From NCBI RefSeq assembly GCF_001579805.1, contig NZ_CP014546.1:4092001-4156000 (forward strand): DNA of 64,000 bases. Reading direction: 5' to 3'. Below the pieces are notes generated by a model. The model was not told the DNA's origin and made no database searches. It saw only the letters and a program-made list of their open reading frames with translations. Positions 32,473-64,000 of the stretch are shown here, in pieces (positions within the stretch are counted from its first letter, which is position 1; each line of letters starts with the position of its first letter). The translations under genes and the position numbers were made by a program. The stretch comes from Pseudomonas azotoformans (lineage in GTDB: Bacteria > Pseudomonadota > Gammaproteobacteria > Pseudomonadales > Pseudomonadaceae).

Positions 32473-34125
32473 TCACGCCGGTTCCATTTCGTGCACCACT
32501 TGGCCGGCGCGCAGGCGCACCAACTGGTCGGCAATATCGAAATAGCGGTCGTCGTGGCTGATCACGATGATGGTCTTGCCCAGGCGCTTGAGGTCCGGCA
32601 GCAACTCGGTGTAGAAGACGCGACGGAAGGCCGGGTCCTGGTCGGCCGCCCATTCGTCGAACACCAGCACCGGGCGTTCTTCCAGCCAGGCGTTGACCAG
32701 GGCCAGGCGCTTGCGCTGGCCGGTGGACAGGTCGGTGGTGCTGAATACGCCGTCCTTGACGCTGACCTTGTGCGCGATTTCCAGGCGCTCCAGGTACTTG
32801 GCGGCACTGTCCAGGGACTGCGTGGCGCTGCCTTGGACCAGGTCATCGAACAGGTAGTAATCGGCGAATACGGTGGTGAACAACTGGCGATAGTCATCGC
32901 GCGCGGGGTCGGTCACGGTTTCGCCGTTAAGGCGGATTTCCCCTGCCTGCGGTTGATACAGGCCAAGCAGCAGCTTGATCAGCGTGGTTTTGCCACAGCC
33001 ATTCTCGCCCACGATAAACACGATATCGCCCTGCTTGATGCTCAGGTTTATCGGCCCCAGGTGGAACGGCTGGCTGCCTTCCACCGGCGGCGGGCTGTAG
33101 CTCACGCCGCGCAATTCCAGGCTGTTGACCACCGGCGTGGGGGCTTCGCTGCCATCCATCAGCAGATGGGGTTCAGGCGACGAGAAACGGTCAGAAAGCT
33201 CGGTGATGCGCGCAAAGGCAATGCGTGCCTTGCCAATGATCGGCAAGTAACCCACCACATGCTCCAGCGGGCCTTTCATGTACAGCAGCACCAGCACGAA
33301 GCCTGTGATCACCGCCGGGTCCGGGTTGGGGTTGTAGGCCTGCATCGCCAGGGCCAGGCCGATGACCACGAAGAACAGCATCGAGCCGAACGTCTTGGCG
33401 ACGATATAGATGTTCACCGAGCGCACCTGGATGTCGCTGATGCGGTCGGCGGTTTTCTGGATGCGGTGCGTGTTCATGCGGTAGCGGCGTGGCCGGTGAA
33501 TACGCAGCTCCTTGGCGCCCGAGGCGATCGCAGAGTAATAGCGTTGCAGCTCGTCCTCCTGGTCGCGGGCCTCGTCGAAGCCGCGGATGCCCTTGTGGCC
33601 TGCGATAAATTGCACGCTGCTGCCAATGACGATGGCAACGATCATCATCAGGAACATCGGCACCGATAGGTACGCCAGGTAGCCCAGGCAGCCGAGGGTG
33701 ACGGTGGTCGCGATGGCCAGTGGGGTGAACGCGAAGGAGAAATCGCTGATGGTGTCGACGTCATGGGTCAGCACCGGAATCAGGCGGTGGGAGCGATACT
33801 GCTCGATCTGTTCAATAGGCGCCGATAGCACCTTTTCGCCCAGGTCCTTGCGCAGGGCCGCGATAATCCGCTGGCCGACGTAGTTGGTGCCGATATCCGA
33901 GACGATCGAACTGGTCAGTGCCAGCAGGCACAGCGCCGCAAACGTCAGAATCACCCCCTGCGTCATTCCGGTGGAGGAGTGCAGGGCATTGTTGATGGTC
34001 GCCAGCAGCAACGTGATGGCCAGGCCGCCGGCCATGCCCAGGGCGACGGAGACCGTCACGATGGTGCGAAAGGGCCTGAGCAATGCGAGCAAACCGCTGA
34101 AGGCGCCGCGCTTGGGGTCGGTCAT
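32473..34125 (-). CDS. pvdE: pyoverdine precursor ABC exporter (PvdE)
   Basis: This 550-residue protein, equal in size to P. aeruginosa PvdE, is a half-transporter with about six membrane segments in the N-terminal 330 residues and an ATPase domain after. Walker A is GENGCGKT, the signature is LSTGQRKRLALV, Walker B is PVLVFDEWAAD and the H-loop is VISHDD. It moves the acylated pyoverdine precursor (ferribactin) from cytoplasm to periplasm. The start at 34125 (MTDPKRGAFSGLL) has a GGGAAG ribosome site 5 bases away; 20 further in-frame codons upstream are not needed. A perfect iron-starvation box at 34186-34209 drives it, divergent from pvdF. Confidence 0.94.
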   Translation of the reverse strand: MTDPKRGAFSGLLALLRPFRTIVTVSVALGMAGGLAITLLLATINNALHSSTGMTQGVILTFAALCLLALTSSIVSDIGTNYVGQRIIAALRKDLGEKVLSAPIEQIEQYRSHRLIPVLTHDVDTISDFSFAFTPLAIATTVTLGCLGYLAYLSVPMFLMMIVAIVIGSSVQFIAGHKGIRGFDEARDQEDELQRYYSAIASGAKELRIHRPRRYRMNTHRIQKTADRISDIQVRSVNIYIVAKTFGSMLFFVVIGLALAMQAYNPNPDPAVITGFVLVLLYMKGPLEHVVGYLPIIGKARIAFARITELSDRFSSPEPHLLMDGSEAPTPVVNSLELRGVSYSPPPVEGSQPFHLGPINLSIKQGDIVFIVGENGCGKTTLIKLLLGLYQPQAGEIRLNGETVTDPARDDYRQLFTTVFADYYLFDDLVQGSATQSLDSAAKYLERLEIAHKVSVKDGVFSTTDLSTGQRKRLALVNAWLEERPVLVFDEWAADQDPAFRRVFYTELLPDLKRLGKTIIVISHDDRYFDIADQLVRLRAGQVVHEMEPA

Positions 34126-34185
34126 AAATACTTCCCGGAAAGTGAAAAAGAGGGGGCTGGGCACACAGACCCTTACCCATGACAA

Positions 34186-34209
34186 ACGAAGGATTGGCGC
34201 GACTATTTA
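34186..34209 (-). promoter_or_regulatory. iron-starvation (PvdS-type) box for pvdE
   Basis: On the minus strand TAAAT (complement of 34205-34209) is followed by 16 bases and CGT (complement of 34186-34188), a perfect match to TAAAT-N16-CGT. It is preceded by C, as is common in these boxes. Confidence 0.88.
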
Positions 34210-34240
34210 GCTCGGTGTGCCCGATGGTGGCGGGGGTGGA

Positions 34241-34264
34241 TAAATTGCACGGTGGCTGGTTCGT
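34241..34264 (+). promoter_or_regulatory. iron-starvation (PvdS-type) box for pvdF
   Basis: TAAAT at 34241-34245, 16 bases, then CGT at 34262-34264. The match is perfect and lies 61 bases before the pvdF start. It is back to back with the pvdE box, 31 bp away. Confidence 0.88.
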
Positions 34265-34325
34265 TCTTGTGGTGTAGGCGCACGCGTATTGGCGCGTGCC
34301 TGATCTATCCAGCGAGAGCGAAACA

Positions 34326-35156
34326 ATGACGAAAAAGAATCTGGTGTACGTGTGGTCCCTGCGCAATGCCGCGGCTGACAAGGCCGGGCAGCCGGTGGCC
34401 TACAAGGACCATGAGCGCTACATGATGTCGGTGTTGGAATCCCTGGCGGGGGCGCTGAACGACACGCCGCTGGGCGAGGCCTACAACCTTGTGGGCGTGG
34501 TGTATGACGACGACGAGCAGAACCCGCGGGACCAGCAATTGGTGGCCGACTACGGTTTTGCCTACAAACCTGGCCGCCAATGGTTGTATCCGGCCGACCT
34601 GCGCGTACAGGGACGTCTGGTCAATGACTTGCTGCTGAGCGTGCCGTCGACCTATCGACGCCTGCCACGGGGAAGTGCGGAACACATCGCCGGCAAGCAG
34701 GACTTCGAGCGCCGCCTGCACGACACGCTGGTGGAGTTGAAGGCCGATATCGTGGTGCTGGACGGTTTGCTGGTGATCCTGGATGAACTGGTGCGTCCCG
34801 GTGCGCCATTTGCCCGTCGTATCATGAACATCCATCCGGGCATTACCCGCATTGAATCGCCGTACGAGCGCCGCGGTGCCTATGCCACCTGGAACGCCTT
34901 GTACGGTGCGCGTGGTTTGACGATCACGGATTGGGCGACCAAGGCCACCACGCCATCGGAGCCGCTGTACCTCACCGGTGCGTCTTTCCACTACGTGGAC
35001 AACGGCATCGATTCGGGTGAAGTGTTCCACGACGTGCTCAAGACCGAAATCACGCCGCAAGACACCATCCTTGAGTTGCGCTGGAACAACTTCAATAACA
35101 GCCTGTTCCCGGCGTTGCATGAAGGATTGGCGTTGCTGGCCCAAAAAGGAATCTAA
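34326..35156 (+). CDS. pvdF: N5-hydroxyornithine formyltransferase (PvdF)
   Basis: This 276-residue enzyme, close to the 275 of P. aeruginosa PvdF, transfers a formyl group from formyl-tetrahydrofolate to N5-hydroxyornithine, giving the iron-binding residue of pyoverdine. It is a glycinamide-ribonucleotide-formyltransferase relative: the catalytic region is NIHPGITR (Asn and His) with downstream GASFHYVDNGIDSGEVF, which holds the Asp-Gly segment. The start at 34326 (MTKKNLVYVWSLRN) follows GAGAGCG; ten extra upstream codons are unlikely. Its presence shows that the pyoverdine contains formyl-hydroxyornithine. It is expressed from its own perfect iron-starvation box and ends at a REP hairpin. 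Confidence 0.93.
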   Translation: MTKKNLVYVWSLRNAAADKAGQPVAYKDHERYMMSVLESLAGALNDTPLGEAYNLVGVVYDDDEQNPRDQQLVADYGFAYKPGRQWLYPADLRVQGRLVNDLLLSVPSTYRRLPRGSAEHIAGKQDFERRLHDTLVELKADIVVLDGLLVILDELVRPGAPFARRIMNIHPGITRIESPYERRGAYATWNALYGARGLTITDWATKATTPSEPLYLTGASFHYVDNGIDSGEVFHDVLKTEITPQDTILELRWNNFNNSLFPALHEGLALLAQKGI

Positions 35157-35172
35157 CGCGGGCACGGTTAAA

Positions 35173-35200
35173 AATGTGGGAGCGGGCTTGCTCCCACATT
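35173..35200. repeat. REP-type hairpin between convergent pvdF and pvdO
   Basis: AATGTGGGAGC-GGGCTT-GCTCCCACATT has perfect 11-base arms. GTGGGAGCGGGCTTGCTCCCAC is the abundant P. fluorescens REP core. It probably serves as a bidirectional transcript end. Confidence 0.85.
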
Positions 35201-35214
35201 AAATCTCCTGTGTG

Positions 35215-36075
35215 TTACAGGTCGCGTACTACCCGAAACCCAATCCAATCCCCGCGCGTCTGCGGGTAGATCGTGTTGCGGTTACCCGAGCGCGAAAACA
35301 CCGGCGCTTCACCCCAGTCATTACCCCGAATCATGTAACCCTCGCAGTTAGGCTCCATCCACGCGCTGCCATCGGTAGGCGCGCCGATGTAGTTGGGGTG
35401 TTCGCAGTCGGCCACTCGTTCGTAAACGTTGCCATGCATGTCGTACATGCCAAACGCATTCGGCGGGTAGCTGCCGACCGGTGACGAATAGCTGTAGCCA
35501 TCTGCGGGGCCATAGGTATTGGCGTGCTTGGCGATGCTGTAGTCCTTGCCTTCATCGAACGGGAAGGGGAACGGCCCGGTAGAGCCGGCGCGCGCGGCGT
35601 ACTCACGCTGGGACTCGCTGACCATGTGGTACTGCTGGCCGGTCTTTTTCGACAGCCAGGCCACATAGCGTTTGATGTCATCCATGTCCATGCACACCGC
35701 CGGCTGGCGCGGGCCTTGGGGATAGCGTGGCTTGCTGGCGATACATTCGCGGCCGGGGCGGGTGTCGCCATCGGCGATCTTCACGCCGGTCTGGCGCACG
35801 TAGCTGTCCCATTCGCCAGCGGTGATATGAAAACGGCTCATGGCAAACGGCTTGGCGAAGGTCACTTCATGCATCGGGCCTTCATCCGGCTCGCGGCCGA
35901 CTTCATCCTCGGGCGTGCCCATAGTGAAGGTGCCAGCGGGCAGCACCACCATTTCCGGGCAGTCCTTGCAGTCCTTGAACACCTTGCCGGGTTGCGGCGC
36001 GGCGGCCTGGGCCAGGGTGGGCAGCAAGGCGCCGCACAGGGCGGTGAGCGCCAGGGCTGTGAGGGGTTTGTTCAT
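35215..36075 (-). CDS. pvdO: periplasmic formylglycine-generating-enzyme-like pyoverdine maturation protein (PvdO)
   Basis: This is a 286-residue protein with a signal peptide (MNKPLTALALTALCGALLPTLAQAAA). The rest is an FGE-sulfatase/SUMF1 fold: MVVLPAGTFTMGTPEDE, DEGPMHEVTFAKPFAMSRFHITAGEWDSYV and the terminal RGDWIGFRVVRDL. In Pseudomonas, PvdO is needed in the periplasm for oxidation of dihydropyoverdine to the mature chromophore. It is the last gene of pvdM-pvdN-pvdO, starting 34 bases after the pvdN stop. The classic catalytic cysteines of FGE enzymes were not confirmed by eye. Confidence 0.92.
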   Translation of the reverse strand: MNKPLTALALTALCGALLPTLAQAAAPQPGKVFKDCKDCPEMVVLPAGTFTMGTPEDEVGREPDEGPMHEVTFAKPFAMSRFHITAGEWDSYVRQTGVKIADGDTRPGRECIASKPRYPQGPRQPAVCMDMDDIKRYVAWLSKKTGQQYHMVSESQREYAARAGSTGPFPFPFDEGKDYSIAKHANTYGPADGYSYSSPVGSYPPNAFGMYDMHGNVYERVADCEHPNYIGAPTDGSAWMEPNCEGYMIRGNDWGEAPVFSRSGNRNTIYPQTRGDWIGFRVVRDL

Positions 36076-36109
36076 GTGGGCCTCTCATTCAAAGGGGAAA
36101 AGGTGTGCG

Positions 36110-37384
36110 TCACGCCCGCTGGTTCAGCAGGGTCATGAAGCGCTGGATCTCGGCGGAGGAATTGAGCAGGCCGGGGGCGGTGCGGATCACCGGGCCGACA
36201 TCGCGGTCCACCGCGTCGATCACTACGCGGTTTTTCATCATGTAGGCCGCCACGGCATCACTGTCCTGGCCCTTGACGCGGAAGAAGGTAAAACCGGCCG
36301 ACAGTTCTGGGCTGCGCGGGGTGACCAGTTCGATCTTCGGCTCTGCCAGCAATTGCTCTTTCAGTTCGGTATTGAGTGCGTGAATCCGCGCTTGTACCTG
36401 CGCTTTGCCCAATTGCAGGTGCAGCTTGAACGCTTCGTCCGCCGCCCAGCGATGCTCGAAGGCGTGGTAGCCGCCTGGCGTCATGCTGGTGGCGAAGTCC
36501 TTATCTTCGGAGAAGGTCGGCACCATCGGGGTCACGTCGTTGTTCTGCGGGTCGCGGGCGCAGACAAGGCCCGTGCCGCGTGGGCCGAACATCCACTTGT
36601 GCGTGCCGGCAATGAAAAAGTCGCAGTGCATGTCCGGGAAATCAAGGTTTTCCACGCCGAAACCGTGGACGCCGTCTACCACATAAAGGATGCGGTCCTG
36701 CTCGTCACGGTTGCGGTTGTGTTCCTCCACCAGCTTGCCGATCTCGCCGATAGGCAGCTTCACGCCGCTGCCGGACTGCACCCAGGTCATGCCGAGTACG
36801 CGGGTGTTGGGGCGGATATTGCGCTGGATGTTGCCCAGTACTTCGTCGGCGGACACCCGGTGGGCGTTGTCGAACAGGCGAATCTTGCGGACCTGGGTCT
36901 GCTCCTTGCGCACGCGGAAATCCAGGCTGAACTCGGTGGCATAGTGTTCGTGGACGGTGGTGAGGATTTCCTGATCAGGCCGCACCTTGATCCCGCCATA
37001 AATCATCGCCAAACCTTCGGAAGTGCTGCCGGTCAGGGCGATCTGCGGTGGTGTGGCCTTCAGGTAGCGGCCAGCCCACTCGCGCACCTGGCCTTCGCGT
37101 TTCCAGGTTTCCTGCAGGTCCCAGTCCATGGCCAGCCCAGGGTTGCGGTCGATCTGCGCGCGGTAGCGTTCGATGGCCTCGCGCACCGGCTTGGGGTGAG
37201 TGGCTACCAGGAAGTTGGAAAAATGCAGGTAGTTCGGGTCCTGGTTGAACAGTTGCTTGAGTCCCGTCCATGGGTCATCGGGTGGAGCGTTGGCGGCGAT
37301 GGCCTGCGGGAGCAGGGCGGCGCCCAGTGGCAGGCTGGCGGCAAATACCCCGGCCTGCTTGAGAAAGGTACGGCGGTCGGTCAT
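36110..37384 (-). CDS. pvdN: Tat-exported PLP-dependent pyoverdine side-chain enzyme (PvdN)
   Basis: This 424-residue protein has a twin-arginine signal (DRRTFLKQAGVFAASLPLGAALLP), so it is folded in the cytoplasm and exported. The body is a class V aminotransferase-type fold; the pyridoxal phosphate lysine lies in AGTHKWMFGPRG and the preceding VVDGVHGFG holds the conserved Asp-His. PvdN converts the glutamate side chain attached to the chromophore to succinamide in the periplasm. It is the middle gene of the pvdMNO operon, 18 bases after pvdM. Confidence 0.93.
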   Translation of the reverse strand: MTDRRTFLKQAGVFAASLPLGAALLPQAIAANAPPDDPWTGLKQLFNQDPNYLHFSNFLVATHPKPVREAIERYRAQIDRNPGLAMDWDLQETWKREGQVREWAGRYLKATPPQIALTGSTSEGLAMIYGGIKVRPDQEILTTVHEHYATEFSLDFRVRKEQTQVRKIRLFDNAHRVSADEVLGNIQRNIRPNTRVLGMTWVQSGSGVKLPIGEIGKLVEEHNRNRDEQDRILYVVDGVHGFGVENLDFPDMHCDFFIAGTHKWMFGPRGTGLVCARDPQNNDVTPMVPTFSEDKDFATSMTPGGYHAFEHRWAADEAFKLHLQLGKAQVQARIHALNTELKEQLLAEPKIELVTPRSPELSAGFTFFRVKGQDSDAVAAYMMKNRVVIDAVDRDVGPVIRTAPGLLNSSAEIQRFMTLLNQRA

Positions 37385-37402
37385 GGACTGGCTTCTGGAT
37401 GA

Positions 37403-38758
37403 TTAACGGTTGGCCAAGGGCTTGGCGGATTTTTGGACCTGGTCCCATACGCGCAGGAAGTTGCCTCCCCACAGCTTGGCGATATCGGCTTCGGAGTAGC
37501 CGCGCTGGATCAGTTCGGCCGTGACGTTGCGTATTTCGCCGACGTTGTTCCAGCCCTGAACGCCGCCACCATCGTTGAAGTCCGACGATAGGCCAACATG
37601 GTCGATGCCGATCTTGCGCACGGTGTAGTCGATGGCGTCCCCCAGGTCCTTGAGGGTGGCCTTCGGTTCTTCATCGAGGATGCCGTACAGCGCACTGGCG
37701 TACTCGCCGAACTTGTGTTCCGGCCAGGCGGCAATGATCGCGTCGCCCGGCATCAGCGCCACGGCCAGGTTGGGCAGGGGTGGCAGGTCGAAGCGGGCGC
37801 GCAGGGTGTTGAGCTTGTCCTGGGTCGGCTGGCTCAGCGGGCGCAGGTAGGCGGAGAAGCCGACGATCTGCACCACGCCGCCGCTTTGCTTGATCAGTTG
37901 CAGCTCTTTGTCGCTCAGGTTGCGCGGGATATCCACGGAGGCACGTGGCGCCGAATGGGACGCCACCATTGGCGTGCGGCTCAATTGCGCCACTTGCTCC
38001 AGGGCCTTGGTCGACATTTGCGACACGTCGATGATCACCCCCAGGTCATTGAGGCGGTGCACCGCTTGTTTGCCGATATCCGACAAGCCATCAAGGGCGT
38101 CAGTGGAATCGTTGAAAAACGGCAGCGGCCGCGATGAGTCCGACCAGGCGTTATTGCCCACATAGCTGAAGCCGAACATGCGCATGCCGCGCGCCGCCCA
38201 CAGGTCCAACTGGTTCAAGTCGTTGCCCAGTGGGTAGGCGTTGAGCATGCTGATAAAGATCGCAAACTTGCCTTCGCCATGCAGGCGCCGGAAGTCATCC
38301 GGGGTGTAGGCGATGGCGACCTGATTGGGGAAGTCGCGCACCATGCCGCTGATGATCTTGTAGCGCACTTCCTGCTCGTTGCGCGCGGCCTCGACAAAAC
38401 CGTCGGTGGGTTTGTGCGGCGCATTGGGGCCGTTCCAGATTTCCGGCCAGCCAAAGATGGTCAGCGCTGCGCCGGACAAGCGCCCGCGTGCCGCCTTGAC
38501 CAGATCGAACTGGCCTTCGCCGTCCTTGTCCGCTTCGTTGCCGGCAGTGCCGAAATCCACGGGCACGGTGATATGGCTGTCGAACGACAGCAGTCGATCC
38601 TGCATTTCGTTGGCCTGCTTGATCACCGCCAGCGGGTAACCGGCATTGCCCTTGAACCAGTGATCCCAGACCAGGAAGCCGGCCCCGGCACTGATGGCCA
38701 GTGCCAGTGGCAAGCCGATGTACAGCGCCTTTTTCGAACGTGGTTTTGTCATTGCCAT
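37403..38758 (-). CDS. pvdM: periplasmic dipeptidase-like pyoverdine maturation protein (PvdM)
   Basis: This 451-residue protein is related to zinc membrane dipeptidases (peptidase M19). It has one N-terminal membrane segment (LYIGLPLALAISAGAGFLVW), so it is anchored with the domain in the periplasm. Metal-site-like stretches are SFDSHITVP near the N-terminus, DVSQMSTKA, VASHSAPRAS and LSSDFNDGGG. PvdM is required for periplasmic conversion of ferribactin-type precursors in Pseudomonas, although its exact reaction is less clear than that of PvdN or PvdP. It is first in its operon, behind a perfect iron-starvation box shared back to back with pvdP. Confidence 0.92.
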   Translation of the reverse strand: MAMTKPRSKKALYIGLPLALAISAGAGFLVWDHWFKGNAGYPLAVIKQANEMQDRLLSFDSHITVPVDFGTAGNEADKDGEGQFDLVKAARGRLSGAALTIFGWPEIWNGPNAPHKPTDGFVEAARNEQEVRYKIISGMVRDFPNQVAIAYTPDDFRRLHGEGKFAIFISMLNAYPLGNDLNQLDLWAARGMRMFGFSYVGNNAWSDSSRPLPFFNDSTDALDGLSDIGKQAVHRLNDLGVIIDVSQMSTKALEQVAQLSRTPMVASHSAPRASVDIPRNLSDKELQLIKQSGGVVQIVGFSAYLRPLSQPTQDKLNTLRARFDLPPLPNLAVALMPGDAIIAAWPEHKFGEYASALYGILDEEPKATLKDLGDAIDYTVRKIGIDHVGLSSDFNDGGGVQGWNNVGEIRNVTAELIQRGYSEADIAKLWGGNFLRVWDQVQKSAKPLANR

Positions 38759-38792
38759 CTCAGTCAGTTGAGGCCTTCGCTATCAGGGAAGA

Positions 38793-38816
38793 ACGAGTGA
38801 TCGGCGGCAAAATTTA
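38793..38816 (-). promoter_or_regulatory. iron-starvation (PvdS-type) box for pvdMNO
   Basis: On the minus strand TAAAT (complement of 38812-38816), 16 bases, then CGT (complement of 38793-38795). The match to TAAAT-N16-CGT is perfect. Confidence 0.88.
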
Positions 38817-38835
38817 GGCGGCGAGGGCGCCTCGG

Positions 38836-38859
38836 TAAATTTCCCCGGCGGGCAAACGT
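38836..38859 (+). promoter_or_regulatory. iron-starvation (PvdS-type) box for pvdP
   Basis: TAAAT at 38836-38840, 16 bases, then CGT at 38857-38859. The match is perfect, 35 bases before the pvdP start and 19 bp from the divergent pvdM box. Confidence 0.88.
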
Positions 38860-38894
38860 TCTAGCTCTGATAAAGCCGTTTCCTAAGGTAGACA

Positions 38895-40520
38895 ATGACC
38901 ATCTCTCGACGTGGGTTCATCGCAGGCCTGGCGCTGACAGGCGCCGCGGTGCCGGCCGCCTTCTATGCCCATCGCGAGTTGACGCGCGAAGAAGAATTCC
39001 CCATCACCCCCGGCGAAGCCACGGTGGACCTGGCCGACACCGCCGGCCAGCACCTGGCGAACACCCTGCGTGGGGTGTGGGACCTGCGCCTGGAAGGCCG
39101 CGACGCCGGCCTCAAAGGGCTGCCATTGCAAGATTTGCAACTGCTGCTCGACATTGCGCCCCGTGGACGCGGTTTGCGCGGTTACCTGGACACCGCCGCC
39201 CACCTGCGCGCCGAGGGCGAGCCGCGCTACCGGGTGTTGGGTGACCTGTTGACGGGGGAGAGCGCCGTGCTCTACTGGCGGCTGATCGACCGCGATTCGG
39301 CCGACGGTACGCCCGCCTATGAATTCAAGATGACCCTCGACCAGGTCTGGGCTGATTTTGCCAACGCGGGCAGTAGCACCCTCAGCGGGCAGATTCTCGA
39401 CCTGGATCGTCCCCTGGCCTTGGTCGAGCGCGATAACCGTTTCATCGCCCATAAGCACTGGTTCCCAGAAGCCCGCCAACGCATCGGCCTCAATCCGACC
39501 TTGCTGGCTTGGCTGATTGCTCCCGAACACCGTCTTTTCCACCAGCTGTGGCACGCCACCCGTGACCAGTGGCACAAACTCTCCGAGGAAAAGCGCGAGG
39601 CCTTGCGCGGTATCGGCTGGCAACCCGGCCCGCGCGGCCAGGAACGCGATGCGCGGGGCAAGCGCAAAGACCGCAACGGCTCGGGTATCGACTTCTTCTT
39701 CATGCACCGCCACATGCTCGGCACCGCGCGCTCCATGCAAGACCTCCCCTCATGGCCGCAATTCCCCGAGCCGCAACCGGCCTTGGAGCGTGATCGCCAC
39801 GGCTTTTTGCGCTATTTCGACAACCACGACGGTTTCGCACTGCCGCCCACTTGGTGGGCGCCGGATGACAGCGACTACACCCAGTGGGTCAGCGATATCA
39901 AGGCCGCCGAGACCTATCACAGCAACTTCCAGGTGTGGGAGTCCCAATACCGCGACCCGCGCTACCTGGCCAAATTCACCCTGGGGCAACTGGGCTCCGA
40001 GATGGAACTTGGCCTGCACGACTGGCTGCACATGCGCTGGGCCTCGGTGCCGCGTGATCCCTCCAACGGCGCCCCCGTGCCCATGGCCCGTGACCCTTCC
40101 GACTTCGCTGCACGCTGGTATGCGGCGGAAAACGACTTCCTCGGCGACCCGTTCTCATCCCACGTCAACCCGGTGTTCTGGCATTTCCATGGCTGGATCG
40201 ACGACCGCATCGAAGACTGGTTTCGCGCCCATGAGCGCTTCAATCCGGGCGAAGTCCAGCGCTTGCAAGCCAACGGCGTGGCCTGGTTCGCACCGGGCCG
40301 TTGGGTGGAAGTCGGCGACCCCTGGCTGGGCCCGGATACCCATGGTTGCAGCACCACGCCGGGGTTGCAGGTGGGCAAGTCGATGGAGATGGACCCGGAG
40401 GTCATGAAGCTGGCCTTGCGCATTACTTTTGGTGAAGACGAGGGAATGTTGCAGGGCTTGTTCAAGCGGGTGCCAAAGCGGCCGTGGTATGCGCGTCACC
40501 TGAAGCTGAAAACCCCATGA
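38895..40520 (+). CDS. pvdP: Tat-exported copper tyrosinase of pyoverdine chromophore formation (PvdP)
   Basis: This 541-residue protein has a twin-arginine signal (TISRRGFIAGLALTGAAVPAAFYA). PvdP oxidises the D-Tyr of ferribactin in the periplasm and so closes the fluorescent dihydroxyquinoline chromophore. The C-terminal half carries the copper-binding histidines of the tyrosinase fold: FFMHRHMLG near residue 270, LHDWLHMRW, and NPVFWHFHGWIDDRIEDWFRAH. The spacing of the last group is the usual HxxxH-plus-HxH arrangement. It is divergent from pvdMNO and is followed by a perfect 10-bp hairpin. Confidence 0.93.
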   Translation: MTISRRGFIAGLALTGAAVPAAFYAHRELTREEEFPITPGEATVDLADTAGQHLANTLRGVWDLRLEGRDAGLKGLPLQDLQLLLDIAPRGRGLRGYLDTAAHLRAEGEPRYRVLGDLLTGESAVLYWRLIDRDSADGTPAYEFKMTLDQVWADFANAGSSTLSGQILDLDRPLALVERDNRFIAHKHWFPEARQRIGLNPTLLAWLIAPEHRLFHQLWHATRDQWHKLSEEKREALRGIGWQPGPRGQERDARGKRKDRNGSGIDFFFMHRHMLGTARSMQDLPSWPQFPEPQPALERDRHGFLRYFDNHDGFALPPTWWAPDDSDYTQWVSDIKAAETYHSNFQVWESQYRDPRYLAKFTLGQLGSEMELGLHDWLHMRWASVPRDPSNGAPVPMARDPSDFAARWYAAENDFLGDPFSSHVNPVFWHFHGWIDDRIEDWFRAHERFNPGEVQRLQANGVAWFAPGRWVEVGDPWLGPDTHGCSTTPGLQVGKSMEMDPEVMKLALRITFGEDEGMLQGLFKRVPKRPWYARHLKLKTP

Positions 40521-40526
40521 ATGGGG

Positions 40527-40550
40527 CTGTGGTGGGTGCTCCCACCACAG
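40527..40550 (+). terminator. hairpin after pvdP
   Basis: CTGTGGTGGG-TGCT-CCCACCACAG is a perfect 10-bp stem with a tetraloop, 6 bases past the pvdP stop. No T-run follows, so it may be an inefficient terminator or an mRNA-stabilising end. Confidence 0.6.
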
Positions 40551-40754
40551 ATTGAACCAACCCAATCCCCCCTTGTCCCCGCTTCCCATGTCACCCCCCG
40601 CCTGCCAAATCCCTTAATTTTCCAAGCCTGCCGGAAGCCTCTCCAGGCCCCCGGCTGCGCCCGCTTTTTGGATGCGGGGCGCACAGCACCCGATTCAAGC
40701 GGCAGCTGAAAACGGACTTTCTTCTCCACCGTGACTTATCAGGCAGGTTACCCC
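40551..40754. other. 204-bp gap upstream of viscB, no iron-starvation box
   Basis: The region is GC-rich with a few AT-richer bases near 40606-40625. No TAAAT-N16-CGT and no clear sigma70 pair was found. AGGCAGGTT at 40741-40749 is the ribosome site of viscB. Confidence 0.45.

Positions 40755-64000
<23,246 letters not shown>

Overview
The window is GC-rich Pseudomonas DNA from the P. fluorescens group. Three things point there: a pyoverdine island (fpvA, pvdE, pvdF, pvdMNO, pvdP and a terminal pyoverdine peptide synthetase), perfect PvdS-type iron-starvation boxes, and two giant synthetases whose seven adenylation codes read Thr-Val-Leu-Ser / Leu-Ser-Ile-like. That order matches residues 3-9 of the viscosin/massetolide lipopeptides, so these are taken as viscB and viscC. 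No rRNA, tRNA, CRISPR array or insertion sequence was seen, and no gene-free gap exceeds about 300 bases.

Layout. 1-647: end of an IclR-type regulator. 648-1880: a gene behind a textbook Hrp (HrpL sigma factor) box, encoding a protein with three internal repeats, a candidate type III secretion substrate. 1913-6947: a catabolic unit (PcaB/PurB-like lyase, C4-dicarboxylate symporter, fumarase) divergent from a GntR regulator. 6944-12694: a chemoreceptor, a DUF2239 protein, a MATE transporter, and a TetR/MFS pair around two identical-pattern operators. 12695-13308: a HicAB toxin-antitoxin pair. 13518-29789: a four-module pyoverdine synthetase (Ser-Lys-X-Ser, with thioesterase). 29946-40520: fpvA and pvdE (minus), pvdF (plus), pvdO-pvdN-pvdM (minus operon), pvdP (plus). 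40755-64000: viscB and most of viscC; the window ends inside the first thioesterase.

How it works together. PvdF supplies formyl-hydroxyornithine, the synthetase adds the last residues of the peptide, PvdE exports the precursor to the periplasm, PvdM/N/O/P mature it there (PvdN and PvdP carry Tat signals), and FpvA takes up the ferric complex. pvdE, pvdF, pvdM and pvdP each have a perfect TAAAT-N16-CGT box; the synthetase has only an imperfect one. viscB lies directly beyond pvdP but shows no such box, so it is probably a separate regulon. viscA, needed to start the lipopeptide, is not in the window, and neither are pvdL, pvdA, pvdS, fpvI or the other pyoverdine synthetases.
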